From positions 62,001-126,000 of the forward strand of contig NZ_BMKS01000001.1 of NCBI RefSeq assembly GCF_014644455.1: a stretch of 64,000 nt of DNA, read 5' to 3'. The notes under the pieces are model-generated. The model was not told the origin of the DNA, did no database searches, and saw only the letters and a list, made by a program, of their open reading frames with translations. Position numbers and translations under genes: made by a program. Numbering within the stretch: position 1 is the stretch's first letter; each line of letters starts with the position of its first letter. Of the stretch, positions 1 through 7,612 are shown piece by piece. The stretch is from Caldovatus sediminis (lineage in GTDB: Bacteria; Pseudomonadota; Alphaproteobacteria; Acetobacterales; Acetobacteraceae).

Positions 1-1184
1 ACGGCCGCCTGCGCCAGGGCGAAGCGCGCCGTCGCGTCCGGCCGGCCGATCGCGTCCAGCAGGCTGCCCGGGGCGAAGCCGACGCAGGAGAACAGGATGC
101 CGACGCCGAGGATGCGCAGCACCTCCGCCCCGCCGGCGGCGAAGGCCGCGCCGAGCCAGAGGCGCAGGATCGTCTCGGCGAAGGCCACCAGCGCCAGGCA
201 GGCCGGCAGCACCAGCGCCGCGATCAGCAGCGCGCCGCGGCGCAGCAGCGCGGCGGTCTCGCCCGGCATGGCGCGGAAGCCGGAGGCGAGGGCGGGCAGC
301 AGCGCCTGCGCCACCGCCACGGGCAGGATCCACATCCGCATCACCAGGTCGAGCGGCGTCGCGTAGTAGGCCACCGCCGCGAGCGAGAGCAGCGCGCCGA
401 TCAGGAAGCGATCGGCGTGGAGCAGCGCCTGGGTGAGCGCGCCGGAGACGCTCATCCACCCGCCGAGCCTGAGCAGCGGCAGCGCCGGGGCGAGGCGCGG
501 CCGCGCGCGGGACAGCCCCGGCACCAGCCGCCGCACCAGCCAGGCGTAGGAGAGCGTGTTGGCGAGCCGGCAGGCGACGAGGGCGAGCACCACCGCGACG
601 AGCGAGTCCCAGACCAGCAGCGCCAGCATCGGGCCGAGGTAGTAGAAGGCGCCGACCGGGATGCTCACCAGGTTGGCCGCGCGGAACCGCTGGTGCGCGG
701 CGAGCACGCCCCAGAGCGCGGCGTTCACCACCACCAGCGGCGCGGCGAGGACCAGCAGGCGGAAGGCGCGCACCGCCTCCGCCTGCAGCGCGGGCGGCAC
801 GTTCAGCACGCGCCCGACCAGCGCCGGCATCGCCCACCACAGCAGCGCCGCGCCGGTCAGGCTGATCGCGGCGAGGACGAGGACGGCCGCCGCGACCAGC
901 TCCGCCTCGCCCGCCCGCGCGCCGCCGCCGGCGCCGAGGCGCTCCGCCAGCGCCCGGGTCAGCGCCGGGCCGACGCCGAGGTCGAACACGCCGAACACGC
1001 CGACCAGGCCGAGCGCCAGGGTGAACAGCCCCCAGCGTTCGATGCCGAGCTGGCCGAGCAGGACCGGCGTGACCAGGAGGGCGAGCAGCAGCGGCAGCCC
1101 GCGCCCGGCGGCGTTCCACGCCGCGCCGGAGAGGAGGCGGCGCCCGGCGCCCGCGCCGCGCCTGTCGTCCGTTGACCCGTTCAT
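1..1184 (-). CDS. Wzx-type polysaccharide flippase (C-terminus beyond the left edge)
   Basis: Integral membrane protein of the polysaccharide biosynthesis/MATE-like flippase superfamily, expected to move undecaprenyl-linked oligosaccharide units across the inner membrane. About 394 codons are visible and the frame is still open at the left edge, so the C-terminus is missing. The N-terminus MNGSTDDRRGAGAGRRLLSG leads into a run of hydrophobic helices separated by short Arg-rich loops (for example VLLGQLGIERWGLFTLAL), typical of a 12-14 helix Wzx protein. The sugar transferase gene lies 49 nt upstream on the same strand, which supports an exopolysaccharide, capsule or O-antigen locus. The family assignment is from the overall pattern; the substrate cannot be told. 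Confidence 0.75.
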   Translation of the reverse strand, partial: MNGSTDDRRGAGAGRRLLSGAAWNAAGRGLPLLLALLVTPVLLGQLGIERWGLFTLALGLVGVFGVFDLGVGPALTRALAERLGAGGGARAGEAELVAAAVLVLAAISLTGAALLWWAMPALVGRVLNVPPALQAEAVRAFRLLVLAAPLVVVNAALWGVLAAHQRFRAANLVSIPVGAFYYLGPMLALLVWDSLVAVVLALVACRLANTLSYAWLVRRLVPGLSRARPRLAPALPLLRLGGWMSVSGALTQALLHADRFLIGALLSLAAVAYYATPLDLVMRMWILPVAVAQALLPALASGFRAMPGETAALLRRGALLIAALVLPACLALVAFAETILRLWLGAAFAAGGAEVLRILGVGILFSCVGFAPGSLLDAIGRPDATARFALAQAA

Positions 1185-1233
1185 GCGAGGGCGCGCAGCG
1201 AAGCAGCCGCGCGGCGCGGCGGCAAGGAGGCGT

Positions 1234-2025
1234 TCAGTAGGCGCCGCGGCGGAACAGCACGGCGGCCGGGGTGCGCAGCAGGATGCGCAGGTCCTCGCGC
1301 AGCGAGGGCCGGGTGACGTAGGCGACGTCGAGCGCGACGCGGTCCGCGTAGCTCGTGTCGTTGCGCCCGCTCACCTGCCAGAGCCCGGTGATGCCGGGCC
1401 GCACCGCCTTGTAGTGCTCCGCCGCGGCGCCGTAGCAGGCGGCGAGCTCGGCCTCGGGCACCGGGCGCGGGCCGACGAGGCTCATCTCCCCGCGCAGCAC
1501 GTTGATGAGCTGCGGCAGCTCGTCGAGGCTCGAGGCGCGCAGGAAGCGGCCGATCCGGGTGATGCGCGGGTCGTGGCGCAGCTTGCGCGTCGCCTCCCAT
1601 TCGGCGCGGGCGGCGGGGTCGGCCTCGAGCAGCGCGGCGAGGCGCGCCTCGGCGTCCGGCACCATGGTGCGGAACTTCAGGCAGCGGAACGGCGCGCCGC
1701 CGCGGCCGACGCGGCGGTGGGCGAAGAGCGCCGGCCCGCCATCGGCGCGGACCAGCAAGGCGATGAGGCCGAGCGGCACCGCCAGGGCGGCGAGCAGCGC
1801 GGCGGCGCCGAACAGGTCGAGCGCGCGCTTGAGCGCGGGGCGCAGCCGCTCGCGCAGCGGCTCGGCCGCGCCAGGCCGCGCCGGGAGCCCGCCCCGGCGC
1901 GGCAGCCGCATCTCCTCGGCGGGGGCGCCAAGGAAGGCGAGTTGCATGCCGGGCGCCAGGACGGGCGCCGGCGCGCGCGCCGCAGCCTCCTGCCGCGAGG
2001 GCTGGCCGACATCCACGCCGCGCAT
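1234..2025 (-). CDS. Undecaprenyl-phosphate sugar-1-phosphate transferase (bacterial sugar transferase family)
   Basis: A 263-residue protein of the WcaJ/ExoY/PssY group that moves a sugar-1-phosphate from a nucleotide sugar to undecaprenyl phosphate, the first step in building a polysaccharide repeat unit at the inner membrane. Seen: a variable N-terminus of about 65 residues, one hydrophobic segment after KRALDLFG, then the diagnostic series FRCLKFRTM, RIGRFLRASSLDELPQL, GEMSLVGPRP and RPGITGLWQVSGR. It lacks the multi-helix N-terminal region of WbaP-type enzymes, so it is a short PssY-like form. I chose the ATG preceded by AGAGG with a 7-nt spacer over an upstream GTG in the same frame. 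It is probably co-transcribed with the flippase downstream. Confidence 0.9.
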   Translation of the reverse strand: MRGVDVGQPSRQEAAARAPAPVLAPGMQLAFLGAPAEEMRLPRRGGLPARPGAAEPLRERLRPALKRALDLFGAAALLAALAVPLGLIALLVRADGGPALFAHRRVGRGGAPFRCLKFRTMVPDAEARLAALLEADPAARAEWEATRKLRHDPRITRIGRFLRASSLDELPQLINVLRGEMSLVGPRPVPEAELAACYGAAAEHYKAVRPGITGLWQVSGRNDTSYADRVALDVAYVTRPSLREDLRILLRTPAAVLFRRGAY

Positions 2026-2397
2026 GGTTTGACCTCTGTACCGCACCACCGCTGTGCCCCAAGCAAGCCGATGGCCTCGGCGGAAGGCGCAGGCGGCCCG
2101 GGGCGCCCGGATCGCGGACCGGCGGTCCCGCGACGCGGCCCGTCATGCACCTTTCCGGAAGGCTCCCCGGCGGAGGCGCAACCTGCGATCGGGCGGCGAC
2201 GGCATTGCGACCGGCTTTGGGCAAGATTGTGGCATCGAAACCGTATCGGCAGGGGCCGCCCCGTCCGCGATCCGCGCCGCCGGCGCCGCGGCCGGCGCGG
2301 CGAGGGCCGGCCGCGCGGCTTGCCCAGCGGCTGCGGGCGCCGGTAGAGGGCCCGCTCCGGCGGCGCGCCCGCCATCGGTCAGGAAGGGGATCGCGAG
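2026..2397. other. Divergent intergenic region, no gene seen
   Basis: This separates the minus-strand polysaccharide genes from the plus-strand DUF6311-type gene and must hold both promoters. It is somewhat less GC-rich near 2200-2250. I could not find a convincing -35/-10 pair on either strand and see no RNA gene or conserved reading frame. Confidence 0.5.
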
Positions 2398-4098
2398 GTG
2401 GGAGAGGCCGGCGCCGGCACGCAGCGGATCGCGCCGGCCGCCGCCGCGCCGGAGCGGACGCTCGCGCCCGGCGCGGCGGCGGCGCTCGCCTACGCCGCGG
2501 CGGCGCTGCTCGGCGGCGCGCTGGCGCTGGCGCTGCTCCCGCCGGACTTCCTGCTGCCGGAGGCGGGTCGGCCGTGGAAGCCGGTGGGCGACGCCGCCCA
2601 GCACATCGTCGCGCAGCGCTACTTCCTGCGCGACCCCGCCTGGCACTGGCCGCCGCTGCTGGCGCCGCATCTCGGCACCGCCGAGGGCGGGACGAACATC
2701 GCCTTCGCCGACGGCATCCCGCTGCTGGCGCTGGCGCTGAAGCCGCTCGCGGCCTGGCTGCCGCCGGGCTTCCACGGCATCGGCCTCTTCTACGGGCTCG
2801 CCATGCTGGCGCAGCCCCTCGCCGCGCTCTGGTGCCTGCGCGGCAGCGGCGAGCGGCGCCTCCTGCCCGGGCTCGGCGCGGCGCTGGCGGCGGCGAGCAT
2901 GCCGGCCTGGCTGAACCGCTACGGGCACGCGGCGCTGATGGGGCATTTCCTGCTGCTGCTCGGCCTCGGCCTCTACCTGCGTCTCGTCGGGCGGCAGGGC
3001 GCGCGGCTCTGGGGCGCGGCGGCGGCGCTCGCGGTCGCGGCGCTGCTCGTCCATCCCTACCTCGCGGCGATGGTGCTGGCGCTGCTCGGCGCGGTGCCCT
3101 TGACGCGGCTGCTGCGGCCCGGCGCGCCCGGCGTCGGCGCGGCGCTGGCGGGCTGCGGCGCGGCGGGCGCGACGGTGCTGCTGGCGATGGCGGCGTTCGG
3201 CTATCTCGGCGCGACCGGCGAGGGCGGCTACGGGCAGTTCGCGATGAACCTGCTCTCCCCGGTCTGGCCGCACCGCTCCGGCCTGCTCCCCGGCCTGGTC
3301 GCGGCGGAGGTGGACGCCACCGGACACGGCGGGTGGGAGGGCTACAACTGGCTGGGCGCCGGGCTGCTCGCCGGGGTGGCGGCGGCGCTGCTGCTGCGCC
3401 CGCGCGCGCTCGCCGTGACGCTGCGCCGGCATGCCGGGCTGGCGCTGGCCCTGCTGGCGCTGACCCTGCTCGCGCTGTCGCATCGCGTCGGGGCGGGGAG
3501 CGCGGTGGTGCTCGATCTCGGCGCGGTGCCGGCGGTGCTGGGGCAGTTCCGCGCCTCGGGCCGGTTCTTCTGGCCGGTCGCCTATGCGCTGCTGATCGGG
3601 GTGGTGGCGGTGCTGGCGCGGCATCCCCGGCGCGGGCTCGGCGCCGCCCTCGCGCTGGCGGTCGGCCTCCTGCAATTCGCCGACGCGGCGCCGCTGCGCG
3701 CGGCGCTGCGCGACTGGGCGGCGGCGCGGCCGGGCTGGACGCTCGACGCCCCCGCCCTGCGCGCGCTGTTCGCGCGGCACGCGCGGCTGACGCTGCTGCC
3801 CTCCTGGTCCTGCATCGCCCGCGGCGCCGAGCGCGACTACGCCGAGGCGCTGGAGGCCCTGGTGCTGGCCTCGGAGACCGCGCTGCCGGTCAGCACCATG
3901 TACGTCGCGCGCTGGCGCGGCGCGCCGCCCGCCTGCCGCGACGCGGCGCTGGCGGCGGCGCCGCTCGGGCCGGGCGAGCTGCGCCTGATCCTCCCCGGCG
4001 CGGTGGCGCAGGCCCTGCCGCTGGTGCCGCGCGCGGCGGAGCGGTGCGTCGCGCTGGGCGAGGCCGTGGCCTGCGCCGCCGCCGCGGCGGGACGGTAG
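2398..4098 (+). CDS. Large polytopic membrane protein, DUF6311-like
   Basis: A 566-residue inner-membrane protein with roughly ten hydrophobic segments. The region after the first helix (GDAAQHIVAQRYF, then a WHWPPL element and FADGIPLLALALK) resembles the membrane domain annotated DUF6311 and has the layout of lipid-linked-sugar-dependent (GT-C-like) glycosyltransferases: an acidic loop after helix 1 and a soluble C-terminal part. It starts at GTG with AGGAAGGGG upstream. The next gene is convergent, 22 nt away. Its place beside polysaccharide genes suggests envelope glycan modification, but the function is not known. Confidence 0.6.
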   Translation: MGEAGAGTQRIAPAAAAPERTLAPGAAAALAYAAAALLGGALALALLPPDFLLPEAGRPWKPVGDAAQHIVAQRYFLRDPAWHWPPLLAPHLGTAEGGTNIAFADGIPLLALALKPLAAWLPPGFHGIGLFYGLAMLAQPLAALWCLRGSGERRLLPGLGAALAAASMPAWLNRYGHAALMGHFLLLLGLGLYLRLVGRQGARLWGAAAALAVAALLVHPYLAAMVLALLGAVPLTRLLRPGAPGVGAALAGCGAAGATVLLAMAAFGYLGATGEGGYGQFAMNLLSPVWPHRSGLLPGLVAAEVDATGHGGWEGYNWLGAGLLAGVAAALLLRPRALAVTLRRHAGLALALLALTLLALSHRVGAGSAVVLDLGAVPAVLGQFRASGRFFWPVAYALLIGVVAVLARHPRRGLGAALALAVGLLQFADAAPLRAALRDWAAARPGWTLDAPALRALFARHARLTLLPSWSCIARGAERDYAEALEALVLASETALPVSTMYVARWRGAPPACRDAALAAAPLGPGELRLILPGAVAQALPLVPRAAERCVALGEAVACAAAAAGR

Positions 4099-4120
4099 GG
4101 GGTGGCACGGCCCGGCGCCC

Positions 4121-5368
4121 TCAGCCGGGGCGCAGCGGCGGCGCAGCCGGGGGCGCGGGCCGCAGCGGCATGAGGCAGAGCAGCGCCGCCACCCCCAGCG
4201 CGCCGCACAGCGCGAAGGTCCAGGCGGCCGGCAGCGCCTCCACCGCCGGCGCGGCGAGGGTCGGCGCGACCGCCTGGGCGATCAGCACCGGCATGGCCAG
4301 CTGCCCGAGCAGCGTCGCGTAGCCGCGCGGCCCGAACAGCGCCAGCGGCACGGCGCCGCGGCTGATCGTCAGCAGGCCGTTGCTGACGCCGTGGAAGACG
4401 GCGAAGGCGACGGCCGCGGCGCCGATCGCCAGCGGCCCGGGAACCAGCAGCACCGCGACGCCGAGCGGCAGCGCCAGCGCGCCGAGCCGCGCGACGGTCA
4501 GCGGATGCGCGCGCGGGCCGAAGGCGAACTCCAGCACCCGCCCGGCCACCTGGCTCGGCCCGACCAGCGAGGCGACCGCGACCGCGGCGGCGAGACCGAG
4601 GCCGATCCCCTCGAGCAGAGCGATGAGGTGCACCGCCATCACCGCGCCGACCACGGCGCGCAGCGTGAAGAAGGCCGCGAGCATCAGGACGGCGCGGCGC
4701 ATCCAGGCGGCGCCGGCGGGCTCGGGCGGCGCCGGCGGCCGATCGGCGGGCGCCGCGGCGTCCGGCGGTGGCAGCGGCGGCGCGGCCGGCACGAGCAGGA
4801 GGTAGAGCGGCAGCACCAGGAGGAGCTGCGCCGCCGCATAGGCGAGACAGGTGCCGCGCCAGCCGAGCAGCGGCAGCAGCGCGGTCGAGACCGGCCAGCC
4901 GACCGTGCTGGCGAAGCCCGCGATCAGCGTCACCTGGGTGATCGGCCGCCGCGCCTCGCGCCCGTAGAGGCGCCCGAGCGTGGCGAAGGCCGGATCGTAG
5001 AGCCCCATCGCCATGCCGAGGCCGAGCACCGCCCAGCCGGCGAACCAGCCGGCGATCCCCGGCAGCAGGCCGAGCAGGGCCAGCCCCGCGGCGAGCACGA
5101 AGGAGGAGGCGACGAGCACGCCGCGCCCGCCCCGCGCCTCGATGGCGCGGCCGACGCGCGGGGCGCAGAAGCCCGCGACCAGCAGCGCCGCCGAGAAGGC
5201 GCCGACCACCACCGCGCGCGGCTGGCCGAGCTCCTCGGCCACCGGCGCGGCGAGCACGGCGGGCAGGTAGTAGGTGCAGGCCCAGGCGACGGTCTGGGCG
5301 AGGCCGAGCGCGAGCGCGACGCGCCCGCTCCCGCCGCGCGCGCGCGCTGCCGCGTCCGGCGCGCTCAA
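4121..5368 (-). CDS. MFS transporter of the padR-monooxygenase operon
   Basis: A 415-residue major facilitator superfamily protein with about 12 transmembrane segments in two halves, split by a Pro/Ala-rich cytoplasmic loop near residues 195-220. It begins at TTG in a TTGA overlap with the stop of the upstream flavoprotein gene, and no Shine-Dalgarno sequence is visible, so translation probably depends on coupling. It is the last gene of a padR-flavoprotein-MFS operon and probably exports the product or substrate of the monooxygenase. The very low content of charged residues in the helices fits an MFS drug or metabolite exporter. MFS exporters such as ArsJ and ArsK occur in arsenic loci, which makes a metalloid compound possible but unproven. 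Confidence 0.8.
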   Translation of the reverse strand: MSAPDAAARARGGSGRVALALGLAQTVAWACTYYLPAVLAAPVAEELGQPRAVVVGAFSAALLVAGFCAPRVGRAIEARGGRGVLVASSFVLAAGLALLGLLPGIAGWFAGWAVLGLGMAMGLYDPAFATLGRLYGREARRPITQVTLIAGFASTVGWPVSTALLPLLGWRGTCLAYAAAQLLLVLPLYLLLVPAAPPLPPPDAAAPADRPPAPPEPAGAAWMRRAVLMLAAFFTLRAVVGAVMAVHLIALLEGIGLGLAAAVAVASLVGPSQVAGRVLEFAFGPRAHPLTVARLGALALPLGVAVLLVPGPLAIGAAAVAFAVFHGVSNGLLTISRGAVPLALFGPRGYATLLGQLAMPVLIAQAVAPTLAAPAVEALPAAWTFALCGALGVAALLCLMPLRPAPPAAPPLRPG

Positions 5369-6819
5369 CCGCAGCAGCCGCCGGCGCGCGCCGGCGCCGG
5401 CTCCGCCCGCCGCGCGGGGCCGCAGCAGCCGGAGGGGAGGGACGCGGCGACGCGCGCCGGCTCCTCCCGCGCCGGGGCGCGGGATGCGGCCGCGGCGGGC
5501 GCCGGACCGCAGCAGGCGGAAGCGGCGACGGAGTCGGGCAGGCGCGTGGCCGAGCAGACCCCGGTCTCGGGCAGCTCGAGCATCACCGCCGCGGCCGCCG
5601 CCGCGTCGCCGGCGAGGTGCGCGGCGATGGAGCGCACCTGCTCGTGGCCGGTGGCGAGCAGGAAGGTCGGCGCGCGGCCGTAGCTCTTCATGCCGGCGGC
5701 GAAGAAGCCGGGCTCCTCCGGATGCGCGAGCGCCGCCGCGCCGTGCGGGCGCACCGTGCCGCAGGCGTGGAGGTTCGGATCGATCAGCGGCGCCAGCGCC
5801 GGCGTCGTCTGCAGCGACGGGTCGAGGGTGAGGCGCAGCTCGCCGAGGAAGGCGAGGTCGGGACGGAAGCCGGTGGCGACGATCATGCGCTCGGCGCGCA
5901 CGGTGCGCGCCGCGCCGCCCTCGGCCGCGCCGGTGACGCGCAGGGCGCCGTCGTCCTCGCGCGCGATGCGCTCGACCAGGAAGGGGGCGAGCGCCGCGAC
6001 GGCGCCCGATTCGACCAGCATGCGCGCATGCTCGCCGAGTTCGCCGCGCGCCGCCAGGGCGTCCGCCGCGCCGCCGCCGAAGTTCACCGCGGCGAGCGGG
6101 CGGCGGAAGGCCCAGAGGACGCGGGTGCCGGGCGCCGTCTCGGCCAGGCGCACCAGGTCGAGCACCGCGTTCATCGCCGAATGCCCGCCGCCGAGCACGA
6201 GCGTGGTGCGCCCCGCGTAGTGGGCGCGCGCGGCGCCGAGCACATCCGGAATGCCGTAGGCGAGCAGGCCGTCGCGCGCCGCCGCGGCCTCGCCCGGCGC
6301 GGGCAGGCCGTGGGCGCCGGCCGGGCTCGGCGTGAACCAGGTGCCGGAGCAGTCGATCACCGCGGCGGCGAGGATCTCCTCCGCCGCGCCGTCGGCGCCG
6401 GCGACCTGCAGCAGGAAGGGCGCGGCGGCGCGCCGGCCGTCGCGCATCCGGTCGTGGTGGCGGCGCGCGACGCCGAGGACGCGGGCGTTCAGCCGCAGCC
6501 GCGCGGCGATGGCGGGATGCGCGGCGAGCGGGGCGAGGTAGCGCGCGTGCAGCTCGGCCCCGGTCGGGTGCTCGCCCTCCGGCGGGGGGCGCCAGCCGGC
6601 GGGTTCGAGCAGGGCGCGGGCCGCGGCGTCGGTGTTGAAGCGCCAGGGCGAGAACATGCGCACATGCCCCCAGGCGCGGACGGCGTGGCCGGCCTCCGGC
6701 CCCGCCTCCAGCACCAGCGGCTCCAGGCCGCGGGCGAGCAGGTGCGCGGCGGCGGCGAGGCCCACGGGGCCGGCGCCGATGACGGCGACGGGGAGGCCGC
6801 GGGCGGCGAGGTCAGTCAT
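5365..6819 (-). CDS. Flavin-dependent monooxygenase with C-terminal CCG repeats
   Basis: A 484-residue FAD/NAD(P)-dependent oxidoreductase of the flavin-monooxygenase class. Seen: an N-terminal dinucleotide-binding motif GAGPVG at residues 15-20, a second Rossmann motif VLGGGHSAMN near residue 208 for NAD(P)H, and ATGFRPD near residue 320, typical of FMO/thioredoxin-reductase-like enzymes. After the catalytic core comes LPETGVC (Cys about 422), then a low-complexity tail with three Cys pairs, each followed by Gly (about 436-437, 465-466, 482-483). Paired cysteines of this kind commonly bind soft metal or metalloid ions. The start overlaps the padR stop by 8 nt and the end overlaps the MFS gene by 4 nt. 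ArsO-like arsenic-linked flavoproteins are the nearest named idea; the substrate is not known. Confidence 0.78.
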   Translation of the reverse strand: MTDLAARGLPVAVIGAGPVGLAAAAHLLARGLEPLVLEAGPEAGHAVRAWGHVRMFSPWRFNTDAAARALLEPAGWRPPPEGEHPTGAELHARYLAPLAAHPAIAARLRLNARVLGVARRHHDRMRDGRRAAAPFLLQVAGADGAAEEILAAAVIDCSGTWFTPSPAGAHGLPAPGEAAAARDGLLAYGIPDVLGAARAHYAGRTTLVLGGGHSAMNAVLDLVRLAETAPGTRVLWAFRRPLAAVNFGGGAADALAARGELGEHARMLVESGAVAALAPFLVERIAREDDGALRVTGAAEGGAARTVRAERMIVATGFRPDLAFLGELRLTLDPSLQTTPALAPLIDPNLHACGTVRPHGAAALAHPEEPGFFAAGMKSYGRAPTFLLATGHEQVRSIAAHLAGDAAAAAAVMLELPETGVCSATRLPDSVAASACCGPAPAAAASRAPAREEPARVAASLPSGCCGPARRAEPAPARAGGCCG

Positions 6820-7240
6820 GGCATCGGTCCTTTCGGCTGGAAGCGCGGCAGCGGCCCGCGGCCGTGCCGAAGCCGCGGCAGCAGTCGCGGAGGGCGTCGG
6901 TCGCCTCCAGCCAGGCGGCGAGGGCGACGCGGAAGGCCTCGCGGCCCGCCGCGGTCAGCGCGTAGACGCGGCGGCGGCGGCCCTGGACCACCTGGTCCTC
7001 GCCGGTGACGAAGCCGCCCTCCTCGAATTCGCGCAGCACCGGGTAGAGCGCGCCCTCGGAGGGCGAGCAGCAGCCGCCCGTCATGCGCTCGACGGCGCGG
7101 GCGAGGTCGTAGCCGTGCATCGGCCCGTCGTGCAGGGCGCGGAGGAGGAAGAACTTGGAGAGCCCCATCTTGATCGTCCCGGCCCAGTAGGCGCGGGAGC
7201 CGTAGTCCACGCGGGGCGGCTGGGGCGCGGGCCTGCTCAT
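6812..7240 (-). CDS. Cysteine-rich PadR-family transcriptional regulator
   Basis: A 142-residue PadR-type winged-helix regulator, first gene of the padR-monooxygenase-MFS operon and probably its repressor. The DNA-binding domain is clear: MGLSKFFLLRALHDGPMHGYDL, then the wing region EGALYPVLREFEEGG and the basic strand GRRRRVYALT. Unusual for PadR are a Cys pair at residues 57-58 at the start of the recognition helix, a pair at about 120-121 and single Cys at about 131 and 140. This suggests thiol-based sensing of a metalloid, metal or oxidant. A good -35 and a weak -10 lie directly upstream and would place the transcript start at or next to the start codon. An internal ATG at codon 25 is the alternative start. 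Confidence 0.85.
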   Translation of the reverse strand: MSRPAPQPPRVDYGSRAYWAGTIKMGLSKFFLLRALHDGPMHGYDLARAVERMTGGCCSPSEGALYPVLREFEEGGFVTGEDQVVQGRRRRVYALTAAGREAFRVALAAWLEATDALRDCCRGFGTAAGRCRASSRKDRCHD

Positions 7241-7246
7241 GGCGCG

Positions 7247-7275
7247 ACCCTATGCCTCGTCCCCTAATATGTCAA
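7247..7275 (-). promoter_or_regulatory. Candidate promoter of the padR operon
   Basis: On the minus strand a perfect -35 TTGACA (7275-7270) is followed after 17 nt by TAGGGT (7252-7247), which matches the -10 consensus at only 3 of 6 positions. The predicted transcript start is at or 1-2 nt from the padR ATG. An 8-bp palindrome GATGCATC at 7281-7288 sits just upstream and could be part of an operator. Confidence 0.5.
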
Positions 7276-7327
7276 TGGGCGATGCATCGGACCGGAGAGC
7301 AGCCCGCCCGGCGGAGGGCGGGCGCGG

Positions 7328-7612
7328 TCAGGCGCGGCCGAACAGCAGGGAACGGAGCCGCCGGCGCCAGTGGCGGACACGGTCGACGAGGCGCGCCTCC
7401 AGCGCCTCCACCGCCGCGACCTGCCGCGGCCAGCGCGCCTGCGCCCAGGCCATGCCGCGATGGGCCCAGCGGTACTGGTGGCGCAGCACGAACAGGCCGA
7501 GGGCGATGAACAGCGCGCCCTGCAGGACCGGCAGCACCGAGCCGAGCGCGCCGAGGCCGAGCAGCGACCAGCCGAAGACCTTGCGCCCGAGGGACGGGCG
7601 GTACTCGATCAT
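7328..7612 (-). CDS. Small two-helix membrane protein (PGPGW/YbaN-like)
   Basis: A 94-residue protein with two adjacent hydrophobic stretches (residues about 12-28 and 30-44), then a basic amphipathic C-terminus (HQYRWAHRG, RVRHWRRRLRSLLFG). It resembles small inner-membrane proteins annotated as PGPGW or YbaN-like, though the literal PGPGW motif is absent; LPVLQGALFIALGLF occupies its place. The start codon forms an ATGA overlap with the stop of the adenine methyltransferase gene, so the two are co-translated. The function is unknown. Confidence 0.7.
   Translation of the reverse strand: MIEYRPSLGRKVFGWSLLGLGALGSVLPVLQGALFIALGLFVLRHQYRWAHRGMAWAQARWPRQVAAVEALEARLVDRVRHWRRRLRSLLFGRA

Noticed and set aside
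2036-2060. Similarity between the GCACCA-containing segment here and the one in the sucA leader at about 14720, as a possible dispersed repeat
   Set aside because: Only about 13 of 17 bases agree, and both are short GC-rich inverted repeats likely to recur by chance.
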